Origin: Cerrena zonata
Lineage: Eukaryota > Basidiomycota > Agaricomycetes > Polyporales > Cerrenaceae
Assembly (NCBI GenBank): GCA_038087015.1
Contig: JASBNA010000021.1
Location: 372,001 to 436,000 of the forward strand
Direction: 5' to 3'
DNA length: 64,000 nucleotides
Shown: positions 9,978-19,011 of the stretch, in pieces
Layout of the letters: each line of letters begins with the position of its first letter
How positions within the stretch are numbered: the first letter of the stretch is position 1
The notes under the pieces: generated by a model
What the model saw: the letters and a program-made list of their open reading frames with translations, nothing else
Told to the model about the DNA's origin: nothing
Databases searched by the model: none
Translations under genes and position numbers: made by a program

Positions 9978-11966
9978 TTACAACGAGTCGGGGTAAGGAC
10001 TTGTTGGTGAGGGACAGTCCTGAGGTTCGGAGGATTCTTCCATAAGCATTGTTTCATCCTCGTAGATTGCGTTATTGAATGGTGAGGGGTATTCGCCAGG
10101 AGCGCCGAAGTCTCCCTGTCTTCGGTAGTTGTTGATAATTCCAGCGTGGTATCCATCATCCGATCGAATGTCTACAAGGTACTCGAGAAGTTGACGGACT
10201 TGAATTTCTTCAGCGCCGGCGCGCATGAGTTGAGAAGGCTGTCGAAGAAATTCCATGCATTGATATGCCGATCGTCGTTCGACTGGATGTAAGTAGACGT
10301 TGGTGTCGCGTTTGTCTTCTGGTTCGAGTACAAAGAGCTTGTAATGTCTGTAGAGGGCTCCGGCGCTGTGAGGTCCAGGGATTTCTTGGTGTTGTTCCCT
10401 AATCCAGTCATTCTTCCCCTTAAAGTAACAGAGGTCCTCGCTGTATCTGAGGAGGAATACGAAGATGACTCTCAACCAAAAGTTGGAGTCTGGGAACTTA
10501 GTGTCTTCGGAAATTCCAGCCATTCGACAGAGCATCCGTCGGTCACAATCCCTAATAAAATGGAAGGCAGGGGATCCCGGTGGAGGCGTCATCGGAGGTG
10601 ACGTGGAGACGGAGGTGCTGTCGTCCATTATTAGGTCCGGAAGGATTGGCGAGGGGTCAGAGGGAGCTTTTCTAGCTGATGCCGATAAGTCCCCATATTC
10701 GAATTCTAAAAGAAATCCTTGTTGATCTGACTGGAAGGTGATGCTGAGGGAAGTGGACGAACTACGCGTGGAGTGGAATGAGTTATCAGATGAACTGGAT
10801 GAAGCCGATGGTGAAGACGTGTCATGACGGTGGAAGGTACCTGGTGGCAAAAAATCTGGAGTTTTGAGGCGACTTGCATCCAGGTGTCCGCCTGTTATAA
10901 CGATATCCGTGAGGGATTCAGGTACGAATGGTCGAAGTGGACACTCAAGCAAGGGGTGGCTGTCACCTTTGCAGAGTGTACACGAAGGGATCGAAGATAT
11001 AGACGGGGAGGGTGTAGCCAGTCGTAAGATTGGAACTGAGGGACCAACGTCCATGAAGGACACTTGAGTATCGGGGGTACTATTTCGTTCGTGTTCCGAG
11101 AGAGTCAAAAACTTCTGGTTTATGGGAGACGTGGGTGGCGTAGGGAGCTGCTGTGTAGGATATCCCAGAGTCAATACAGGGTCCTTGTGATCGGGAGGGG
11201 GACTTTGAAGGACTAGGGACTCGCGGGCATCACACGTCGTATATCCTACAGCAGGGACAGGTGTAGGAGGAAGTAAGACCGGGGACACCGAGCAGGATGG
11301 AGTCCATAAGTCAAGCAGAGAGTCGTCCGAGTCTGAACCGTTAAGGGAAGCATTATTTGTATTATCGCAAAGGGGGGGTTGACGAGTAAGGACCGTAGGG
11401 TATGGAGTTAAGGGACGTTTCCCCTCATCTTGCTTCCTAGTATGGTTCCGATGATTGTAGGTCTGACCAAGGTTCCTTGCCCACGAGCTCGGAGCCGTTT
11501 TGCTGAGGAACAAGTCTTGGATTAGTTCATGTTTGTCACGGATCGCGGGATCATACCTAGGCTCGAGCTCGTTGGTTATTATGAAGGACTCATCGGATTC
11601 AGAAGAAGAGGTGGAAGAGAGAATGTGTTTGTGGTTGACGAAGTCGTAGGTGGGAAAACTAGGCTGATCGGTTCTATTGGAAGGTTTCGGTCCGTTAGAA
11701 GTGCGGGCGCTCCGACTACTGTTGATCGTTCCGTTCCGGTGGCTGTACCTGCCTCGTGGGGGGCCTATCCTTACATTCTCGTTTGTCTTTTCTTCTCGTA
11801 CTCGCTTCCTTTCGCTTCTCCACTCATCCAACCTTCCCACTGATCGATCTCCCTTGAATGGCTCAGACTTGGTAGCAACTTGAGCCATGAAGACTTCGAC
11901 CGGCTCCGGTTTCTTGATAATTGAGGTGAGCGATGGTTCTGCGAGTGTTTCTACTGATGGATCCAA
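9978..11966 (-). CDS. Second large frame of element B, unknown function (662 codons)
   Basis: An open frame of 662 codons runs on the same strand as Gag-protease, overlapping its 3' end by at least 16 bases in the -1 frame. It has no ATG at the overlap (the codon at 11966 is TTG); the first in-frame ATG is at 11888, about residue 27. The first ~430 residues are Ser/Pro/Thr/Asp-rich and probably disordered. The last ~170 look folded, with aromatic and hydrophobic stretches such as FWLRVIFVFLLRYSEDLCYF and charged helices ending near MLMEESSEP. No RT, RNase H, envelope signal or known domain was recognised. It could be translated by -1 frameshifting from Gag-PR, by re-initiation at 11888, or be the stretch linking PR to RT in the original polyprotein. 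Confidence 0.55.
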   Translation of the reverse strand: MDPSVETLAEPSLTSIIKKPEPVEVFMAQVATKSEPFKGDRSVGRLDEWRSERKRVREEKTNENVRIGPPRGRYSHRNGTINSSRSARTSNGPKPSNRTDQPSFPTYDFVNHKHILSSTSSSESDESFIITNELEPRYDPAIRDKHELIQDLFLSKTAPSSWARNLGQTYNHRNHTRKQDEGKRPLTPYPTVLTRQPPLCDNTNNASLNGSDSDDSLLDLWTPSCSVSPVLLPPTPVPAVGYTTCDARESLVLQSPPPDHKDPVLTLGYPTQQLPTPPTSPINQKFLTLSEHERNSTPDTQVSFMDVGPSVPILRLATPSPSISSIPSCTLCKGDSHPLLECPLRPFVPESLTDIVITGGHLDASRLKTPDFLPPGTFHRHDTSSPSASSSSSDNSFHSTRSSSTSLSITFQSDQQGFLLEFEYGDLSASARKAPSDPSPILPDLIMDDSTSVSTSPPMTPPPGSPAFHFIRDCDRRMLCRMAGISEDTKFPDSNFWLRVIFVFLLRYSEDLCYFKGKNDWIREQHQEIPGPHSAGALYRHYKLFVLEPEDKRDTNVYLHPVERRSAYQCMEFLRQPSQLMRAGAEEIQVRQLLEYLVDIRSDDGYHAGIINNYRRQGDFGAPGEYPSPFNNAIYEDETMLMEESSEPQDCPSPTSPYPDSL

Positions 11967-14900
11967 CTTACAGGTCCCGCATCGATCTTGGCTTGGCCTT
12001 CAGCCTGCCCACCGATATGATGCTTCAAAACATGACGAGTCCAATCTTCCTCGACCTTTACCGAGTTTCCCTCGGCTCCTTTGTCGATCATAGGTAAGGA
12101 TCCAGTCCAACGATCGATGTCGGGTTTGGGACACAGTTGTACCAAGGCGCGATATGCACCGACCCCAACAGGGCTGTCATCACCAGGAGCTTTCCAAATG
12201 GCAGTAGTTTGGTCGCACATGAGAGTAATCGTGCCGTCAGGTAAGTTTTCATGAGCTTCGATAGCGTAGGCCTTCTCGAGACTGACGTTAATGGTAGCCG
12301 TAGGTATGTTCTTTTTGCGAGATAGATCAGCGAAGATACCATCCAATGTTTGGACAGCTAAAGGTCCTGGACGAGTCGTCTTGCCTACCACCGGAATACG
12401 AGCCATTCCTCCTTGATCGGAAGATTTGGTGAACTCGGTAGGGGCGAATGTCCATTTTGCGCGAGTGGGATCACTGGCCAAGGCGACAAGCTTATCGTAT
12501 TCAAACATAGAAGGACTGGAGGGTGGGGCAGGGGATATCGAGCTGTTACTAGGGCTGGAGTACGAGTTAAACGTGTTCGAGGGGATCGACACTGGAGAAT
12601 CTTGGTGCAGGTCTTTCTTCTTTTTATACTGAACTTGTTCATTTTCCAGATTTTCGACATAGAACTCAACCCCGAACATACCAGGTCCCCATACACGAGA
12701 CAAGGGGTATTCTACCACTTGTTCTCTCGTCCTGAATCTAGGATTCTGGCAGGTGCTCATTTTGTCTCCGTCTCGTCGCGGGATACTCTGTTCGTTCTGC
12801 GTTGGGGTCCTTGACGATTTCTTAGGCTCCTCATGGTTTCTCATTCTGCCGTCTTTTGTCTTTCCTTTCCATATGTTATATATGGGCCTCGTTTCGCTGC
12901 TGGACTCTACCGAACCGTCAGTGCTACCTTCTGGACAGGAACATTCTCCAGCCCGGAGTTGGTGATTCGATCTATGTGCACGAGGGACGATTTCTTCTGG
13001 ATCTGAGGTCACCCCTATACTATCCCGCTCTGATATTCCTTCTCTTTCGTCTAGCTCGGATGTCGGGACTATTTCTTCATCGCTCTCATATTCCGTATTG
13101 TTGCAGTTTGGTGAACTTCTCATAACGTCTTTGATGCTTCTATTTCTGGTAATGGGTTCCCTTACTCGTATATGGCCTAGACTTCTGGCCCACATTCTCT
13201 GATGTTGCTCTTCTGCACTGCTGTCCGGCTTTCTACTGGTTCCTTGATAAAGGCTGTACAAGGGTTCGGAATTCTGCGGACTTTCTGGTGGTTTCGTTGG
13301 CATTCCCTGGGGTTCACTATTGTTGTATCTTCTTTTCTGGTTTTCCGCTGTTGCTTGATCGCCGTATCTGTTCATTCCAGGGTCCAGTGCACCGTATGGA
13401 TCCTTTTGCTTCGTTTGATGTGATCTTATGGGTCCGTCGTTCGGTGTAAGGCTTACGCGAGTGAACGATGGTCCCTTGAGCTTCCCATGTATTTGACTCC
13501 TTGTTCTTGTTGAGCTTACAGGCACCCAGTTATTCTTGTGCCCGAGGTACCTCTCGTCTACTGACTCGTCGCTGTCGGATATCTCTGCCTGGCCCTCTGC
13601 TTGGTGGACTAATGACATCCTCCGTCTCGTTCTCGATGTTGGTTCTATGGAACCCGACCGCTCTCGTTTGGCCAAAGTAGGTGCATCCACCTCCATTGTC
13701 ATTTCATCGTCTTCTGTGTCCGACGGCATAGACATAGTGGACGATTGGGATACCTCGTCTGCTGATTCTTCTTTCACGGTAAGATAATTTACCGAGACAC
13801 GAACTCGATGTGTACGCTTGATGTATTCTGACACTCTAGGATCCTCGACATATTGGCTATCTGGGGTAACAAGCAGCTGGTGACGAGGTTGTAGGTCCTT
13901 GTCCTTGAACACGAGGTAAGTTCCATCTTCACGTTCGTCAATTGACACGTAATTTCCTCGTTGCCAGGGTCTTCCTAATAACAAGTCGAAAGGAACATTT
14001 TCACCGACGTAAACGTTAGCTAGTGTTGATACTGAGCCGCATGTCAATGGTATATTTGTGACTAGACCATTTAGCTGACTTTCCCCACCGTTTGCATCAT
14101 TCATTGTAACACCATTTTGCATGTCGATTGGGAGCTTCAATATATCTTTCCAAATTCTCTCATGTGCAATGTTGAGCTGTGAACCTGTATCGATTATCGC
14201 GGTGACGGGACTGCCATTACACTCCATTCGTAAGCGTATAAGTGTTCCTTTCGATCGCGTTTCGGTGACTGCAGTGGCAACTAGTGGTTTTATGCTGGCC
14301 TTTTCCATGGGTTCAGGATGTTTTTCTTCAGGTATTTCGACAATCTGTACTTTGGGAGCTGGCTTAGGCTTCAAAACATCTCGGAGGCTGGCTGTCATCT
14401 CTTTGGAGATACCGAATACTTCTCCGACGGCTAATGTGACCGGTTGGCTGAGAATTCGACCTAGTACATTTCTCTGGTCGACTTGTGATTGAACTTCGGA
14501 CTGACGGGGAGCTTTCTTGGTCCAAGGAGTGACAGTTGTGGTATCTGTTTCTTTTGGCTCTGGCTTAACTTGAACTCCTTCTAGGTTTCGAGTATCATCT
14601 TCCATAAATGCATCATCATCTTGAGGGTTAAACTGAGTATTTTCCACTGTGATGGGTGTGGGAAGTTTAGGGACAGGTATTACTTCCTCGACAGTCTTCT
14701 TGGTAGGTTCTTTGGGTTTGGCTACTCTTTTGACTGGTGGACTATTGAATTCCTCAACATGCCTCCTTTTCTTTGGTTGAAAGCCATTGTCCAACTCTTT
14801 CCTAGGATGAATGATCTTTCGTCCTGATCGCGTCATTGTGTAGACTGCTACATCTGAGTCTGAGTCATCTGAATCTTCTGAGCTTTCCGACTCTGAGGAC

Positions 14901-16471
14901 AGATATTCCTCAACCCTAGCTTGGTGAATGGAAATGAAGTTTGACTGGACTGGTCGTAGCCTCTCAACAGCAGTTACCAGAGGTTCTTCTGGGGACATCC
15001 TTCGAATGTACATTCCATTAGCCATAACAAGCTTTCCTCCGCTGTCCTTGGTCACGATTCCATCTTTGAGCAACTTGTTTATTTCTTCGCAAAAGAACAT
15101 GGTGTGCCCAGTTCCACCACAGCCGAAACACTTGCGTTCTTCCGGAGTTATTTGTCTGTAAGCATTTCCTCCAGTCCTAAAATGTGGGGGAGGTGGTCGA
15201 TTGAATCCTGGATTGTTTCCTGACTCTTGGCTTCCTTGACTGTTGGATGGGTTGTAAGGTGCAGGTGCTGCATTGAGATTTAAGCGATTGGCTATTGCTC
15301 TTCTCTCAAGTGGACGTGGGACTAGCTCAGTGATAATTGGGCTAATTTGGTAGGCTCGGAAGTACAGAATGGAGTAAGATGAGTCTGTTACGGACATCTT
15401 GTTCATCTGGTTGATGAGATCTTCCATTTCCTCATTCTCCTTCTTGGTAGAGGTAGTTCGAGCAGTAGCTTTAGGCTTAACAGGTACTTCAGCGACTGTA
15501 GGTTTCTTGGTGGATTCTCTATCCTTGGATTTCTTAGGAGTAGGAAGGAGTGGAGCTTCATCATCACTGTCCTCATCATCTGAGTCTTCTGACGCTGAGT
15601 CTGAGGAGTCTGAGTCTGAACTGTCATCTTCATCAGGGATTTGGGAGTGATCAAAATGGTTCCTTAATAGCAAAGACTTTGCTACACGATTGATGTTCTC
15701 AATCTTGAATGGTTGTTCAAGATTGTGGTTGGGTTGTATGATTAACAATCGAGCTTCTAGCTTCTCTCTGAAGTCCTTAGGTATTCCTTTCCAGAAATAT
15801 AAGGCTTGTTCGTCGGCAGTTAGCTTTCGATGAGAGATGAGCCATCCTGCGATTCGGATGAAGTCTCGGTTGTACTGTTTCCACAGTGTCATTCGCATGG
15901 ATCGTTTCTGTTTCCTGGCCTTCTTGCAGAAGGAGTCTAGGTTGCTACAAGTGTAGCGTTTGACGTCTCGTTCAGCATCAAAGTATTCCAAGAGGTCTTG
16001 AGTGAATAGACTCCAATTGGTTCCTGAAAAGCTTGGCAGTCCTTCCATAAACTCTCGAACTCTTCTTGAACAGTATTGAGTGATGTTCTCAATCTTTTCG
16101 TGTGCATCGGTGACTGCTTTCTGAGCGCAGATCTTTTCGTAGTGGTTGATGAACTGACGTATAGCAGAGTATTTGCCTTTAAACTTCTTAGGTGCGCCTT
16201 TTGTACCAGGGATTGGCAGATTGACTACTCCTGTAAGAGCGACTGTAGCCATAACTGTAGGTATATTGACTGGAGTGCTGACGTGGGGAAGTGTTACTGG
16301 GATGATAGGTGGTGATGGAGAGGTGTTAGGTGTATTGGACGGTGTGTGAGGTGATCGAGGTGTGTTACTGAGGGTTGCTGTCTCGGATGGAGGTATATCG
16401 ATGTCTGAGAAAGCGGAGATGGTTGAGCTAGCACTGGATATGATGGATCCTGTGCTATCAGAATCTGACAT
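11951..16471 (-). CDS. Gag-protease polyprotein of element B (1506 aa)
   Basis: The start ATG at 16471 (MSDSDSTGS) matches the Gag start of element A. Order: Ser/Pro-rich N-terminus; capsid-like region (about 90-290) with ITQYCSRRVREFMEGLPSFS; acidic Ser/Asp tract; CCHC zinc knuckle at 448-461 (CFGCGGTGHTMFFC); a second acidic/basic linker; retropepsin-type aspartic protease with the active-site triad in AIIDTGSQLN (Asp 761) and the partner strand FDLLLGRPW; then some 600 low-complexity residues containing the related phrases HQAEGQAE and GGQAEGQAK. Gag forms the particle and the protease cuts the polyprotein. The frame has no stops over 4.5 kb, unlike the damaged polymerase. The long post-protease tail is unusual: Ty3-type proteases normally lead directly to RT. 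Confidence 0.9.
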   Translation of the reverse strand: MSDSDSTGSIISSASSTISAFSDIDIPPSETATLSNTPRSPHTPSNTPNTSPSPPIIPVTLPHVSTPVNIPTVMATVALTGVVNLPIPGTKGAPKKFKGKYSAIRQFINHYEKICAQKAVTDAHEKIENITQYCSRRVREFMEGLPSFSGTNWSLFTQDLLEYFDAERDVKRYTCSNLDSFCKKARKQKRSMRMTLWKQYNRDFIRIAGWLISHRKLTADEQALYFWKGIPKDFREKLEARLLIIQPNHNLEQPFKIENINRVAKSLLLRNHFDHSQIPDEDDSSDSDSSDSASEDSDDEDSDDEAPLLPTPKKSKDRESTKKPTVAEVPVKPKATARTTSTKKENEEMEDLINQMNKMSVTDSSYSILYFRAYQISPIITELVPRPLERRAIANRLNLNAAPAPYNPSNSQGSQESGNNPGFNRPPPPHFRTGGNAYRQITPEERKCFGCGGTGHTMFFCEEINKLLKDGIVTKDSGGKLVMANGMYIRRMSPEEPLVTAVERLRPVQSNFISIHQARVEEYLSSESESSEDSDDSDSDVAVYTMTRSGRKIIHPRKELDNGFQPKKRRHVEEFNSPPVKRVAKPKEPTKKTVEEVIPVPKLPTPITVENTQFNPQDDDAFMEDDTRNLEGVQVKPEPKETDTTTVTPWTKKAPRQSEVQSQVDQRNVLGRILSQPVTLAVGEVFGISKEMTASLRDVLKPKPAPKVQIVEIPEEKHPEPMEKASIKPLVATAVTETRSKGTLIRLRMECNGSPVTAIIDTGSQLNIAHERIWKDILKLPIDMQNGVTMNDANGGESQLNGLVTNIPLTCGSVSTLANVYVGENVPFDLLLGRPWQRGNYVSIDEREDGTYLVFKDKDLQPRHQLLVTPDSQYVEDPRVSEYIKRTHRVRVSVNYLTVKEESADEVSQSSTMSMPSDTEDDEMTMEVDAPTLAKRERSGSIEPTSRTRRRMSLVHQAEGQAEISDSDESVDERYLGHKNNWVPVSSTRTRSQIHGKLKGPSFTRVSLTPNDGPIRSHQTKQKDPYGALDPGMNRYGDQATAENQKRRYNNSEPQGMPTKPPESPQNSEPLYSLYQGTSRKPDSSAEEQHQRMWARSLGHIRVREPITRNRSIKDVMRSSPNCNNTEYESDEEIVPTSELDEREGISERDSIGVTSDPEEIVPRAHRSNHQLRAGECSCPEGSTDGSVESSSETRPIYNIWKGKTKDGRMRNHEEPKKSSRTPTQNEQSIPRRDGDKMSTCQNPRFRTREQVVEYPLSRVWGPGMFGVEFYVENLENEQVQYKKKKDLHQDSPVSIPSNTFNSYSSPSNSSISPAPPSSPSMFEYDKLVALASDPTRAKWTFAPTEFTKSSDQGGMARIPVVGKTTRPGPLAVQTLDGIFADLSRKKNIPTATINVSLEKAYAIEAHENLPDGTITLMCDQTTAIWKAPGDDSPVGVGAYRALVQLCPKPDIDRWTGSLPMIDKGAEGNSVKVEEDWTRHVLKHHIGGQAEGQAKIDAGPVSWIHQ

Positions 16472-16493
16472 ATGACAAGAGACAGTCACCCAG

Positions 16494-16512
16494 CCCCTCG
16501 CGGTGGGCTCCA
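16494..16512 (-). other. Primer-binding site of element B
   Basis: TGGAGCCCACCGCGAGGGG follows the LTR end after a TCAG spacer, identical to the site in element A. Position and leading TGG identify it as the tRNA-primer annealing site; the tRNA species was not identified. Confidence 0.7.
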
Positions 16513-16516
16513 CTGA

Positions 16517-16821
16517 TGTCGGTCAGAAAAAGAGATTTGTACTATACGGTAGTTGAGTGGTTACAGCAAACTACCAACAATAAAAAGTCTTTCTGCAGAG
16601 AGATCTTGGGTGAGACGTTACACCGAATACTCCCTGTCGTTCGATGGACTAGGATAGTTTGACTGTCTTGCCCGCTTGTCGTCAGGATCTGACAAGAGTT
16701 GTTCAACCGGTAAGGGTTTGAGTTGGTTATAGATCAGAACTGGTTAAGGTCCTGACTATAGGTGGGTGGATGGGGGGATAGGAGAGTAACGTAAGATGTC
16801 GTTAGGTAACGTGAAGTGACT
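16517..16821 (-). repeat. 5' LTR of element B, truncated to 305 bp
   Basis: The segment aligns without gaps to 4437-4741 with a single difference (G at 4496 versus A at 16576). Identity then stops abruptly: the remaining ~655 bp of the LTR, including the outer U3 end and terminal stem-loop, are missing. Because U3 carries the promoter, the element has probably lost its own transcription start. The break could be a deletion or the boundary of later inserted DNA. Confidence 0.88.
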
Positions 16822-18945
16822 CAGTCAGTTCTTATCCTATTCACATGGTGGTTTTGGATATGAATTCAGCATTTAAATGCCGTCCTTTTGATGTCTAGAA
16901 CATGCTCTAACCCCTAGCATAGAGCCCTGCACTATTCCCCACCCTAATGCAATTCATTTTCCCAAATAGGCAATAATAGGGGCTTAATAAGCATGTAAGA
17001 AAAGCGGAGGGTGAGTAAAGAATCTCAGGCACCTATACACAGCCACAAATCATTTTAAGAAGCCCAATTTGAAGCTGTAAAGCCAGATTTATAAGCAGAC
17101 AGAGATAAGCATAATAAGCATGATAAGATCATCTATCTTGAATGCTGAATATAACAGACAGTTGACAGAAATGCATGAATTATGCAGATATAGATCATCT
17201 ATTATATTGAGTCTGACTGAGTATAATGAGTGATAGATAGAAATACATAAATTATACAGATATAGACCATCCATTATATTGAGTCTGGCTGAGTATAATA
17301 TGTGTAGACAGAAATACATAAATTATGCAAATATAGACCATCCATTATATTGAGTATAACTGAGTATAATGAATGATAGATAGAAATGCATGAATTATGC
17401 ATCTTAAGACCATCTATTATATTCAGTTTGGTTGAATATAATGGATGGTTGATACAGATGTATGGATTATACAGATATAGACCATTCATTATATAACCAG
17501 TATCACCCATATCTGCTTACACATAGTCATAATATGTGGCCTCATTATATCCATAATGCATTCATCTATAGATCACATATTATATTCTATCAATATGTAG
17601 CATAATTGGTGGTCTATAGGTATATATAATAGTGATCTGTCATTATGACATTTATATATTTTTGTGGTCATCATTATGCTCAACATAATATGGTGGCAAA
17701 GTGGACAGTAATTTGTGACAACTGTGGCAAGATTATGTATAATCCTGGCAGCTACTAGTGCTTACTAATAAACTTAGTGCCACGCTCAAAGTACTACAGT
17801 CATACAAACTCATGCTTAGTACTACAGCCAGTGCATCATTGAATATCGATGTGCGAAAGTGAAATGAGGGAATATATGCCACATATTATCGAATTACTAT
17901 CCTACCAATTTAAACCCTTCAACAGGCGGAAGTGCTGTTATGGTATTATAACCCAAACCAAACATACATATGTTACACATACTAGACACTACTTTTTCCG
18001 ACATATTCGAGCCAAAACATATATGAGTCATCACCATGAGTCATCTTCTGCCTATCCGAGGCAGTAACTTATACGACGTGATGTGTGTTAAATAAAACAT
18101 TACAATGGAATGTTACAACGACTGTATCAAAAGTCATTAACTCACAATATCAGCACCGTCGATAGCATTCCTGATAGGCCACATACTATATACCATTATC
18201 AGTGATATAGTTCTTAGTGGCAACTTGAGCACGCTTTTAAAGGGTATTGACTAACATAAACATATATATTACTGCATATATGTGATCTACAGACAAATCG
18301 CTTTCTAATGATATATAACACTTGTCGTTCAGGCGAGAACTGAACGAGCCACTATGAGACGGCGGGAGCGCGCCCTCTACGAGGCGGGGAGGGATAGGCG
18401 CCAGCGAGGACGGGGGCGGGCGGAGGGAAGGAGGGCACCAGAAGGGAGGGAATGATGGGAAAGGTCCGGGAACGGAATGCTAGTACGTGCCGGTATGTTA
18501 TCTCCTATGTTTATCTCCTAGATCTGTCTGATCAAAATCTCAAAAACCTCCCAGGAACCAACCTCTTGAAAAGGGAAAAGGACCAACAATCGTGAGGAGG
18601 ATAACTGGGATGTAGGGATAAAGGGGGAAGCAGGCTAATTAGCCCGATACACATCACCTGTATATTAGGCTTATAAACCGTTATCTATGTGAGATCGAGG
18701 TGAGATATTCCGACTATGCGTATGGAGGGCTGATGGGGCCTTATAAGCTAGTTTGATGACGCGATCGATAAGGCTTATAAGATAGACCATGTGTGAGGTC
18801 CGGGTGTCGGCTCGCATTCTGATGCAGACTATATACCGGATTTGGATCGACTGTCATCCAATCGTATATAGGCAGCAACGGAGACTAGTGTTTTAGAGAT
18901 ATAGATAATAGATGATACATGATACATGATACATGAACCGGATGA
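16822..18945. other. AT-rich intergenic DNA, no gene recognised
   Basis: Apart from the tandem repeats at 17120-17510, this stretch has only short open frames without recognisable similarity. The palindrome CTTATAAG and close variants recur around 18660-18780. A short GC-rich, purine-biased island (about 18355-18460) contrasts with its surroundings and may be a fragment of a former gene. Confidence 0.6.
17120..17510. repeat. AT-rich tandem repeat, ~70-bp unit, about five copies
   Basis: The phrases CATTATATTGAGT, CTGAGTATAATG, GATAGATAGAAATACATAAA and CAGATATAGACCAT recur in the same order at intervals of about 70 bp. Copies are imperfect (substitutions and small indels). Each contains an imperfect inverted repeat (CATTATATTGA ... 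TGAGTATAATG) that could fold into a hairpin. Similar words continue more loosely to about 17640. Confidence 0.8.
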
Positions 18946-19011
18946 ATGTCAATCCAAATAGTCATCAAAGATTGTACAGTCGGTGTCATCAACTTCGTTC
19001 AGCATAGCAGG

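Larger units (their letters stand above)
4437..16821 (-). mobile_element. Ty3/gypsy LTR retrotransposon B, 12.4 kb, degenerate
   Basis: The minus-strand order is truncated 5' LTR (16821-16517), primer-binding site, Gag-protease frame (16471-11951), a second 662-codon frame (11966-9978), unexplained DNA (9977-8096), RT thumb/RNase H/integrase frame (8095-5880) and 3' LTR (5396-4437). The domain order PR-RT-RH-IN marks Ty3/gypsy. The shared parts of the two LTRs differ at one site in about 305 bp, so insertion was recent, yet the RT catalytic core is absent and the 5' LTR lacks its outer two-thirds. At 12.4 kb it is well above the 5-8 kb usual for fungal gypsy elements. It cannot move on its own but might be mobilised in trans. 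Confidence 0.88.

Noticed and set aside
16472..16513. Upstream extension of the Gag-PR frame to 16513
   Set aside because: The codon there is GTG, and the extension runs through the primer-binding site. ATG 16471 matches the Gag start of element A.
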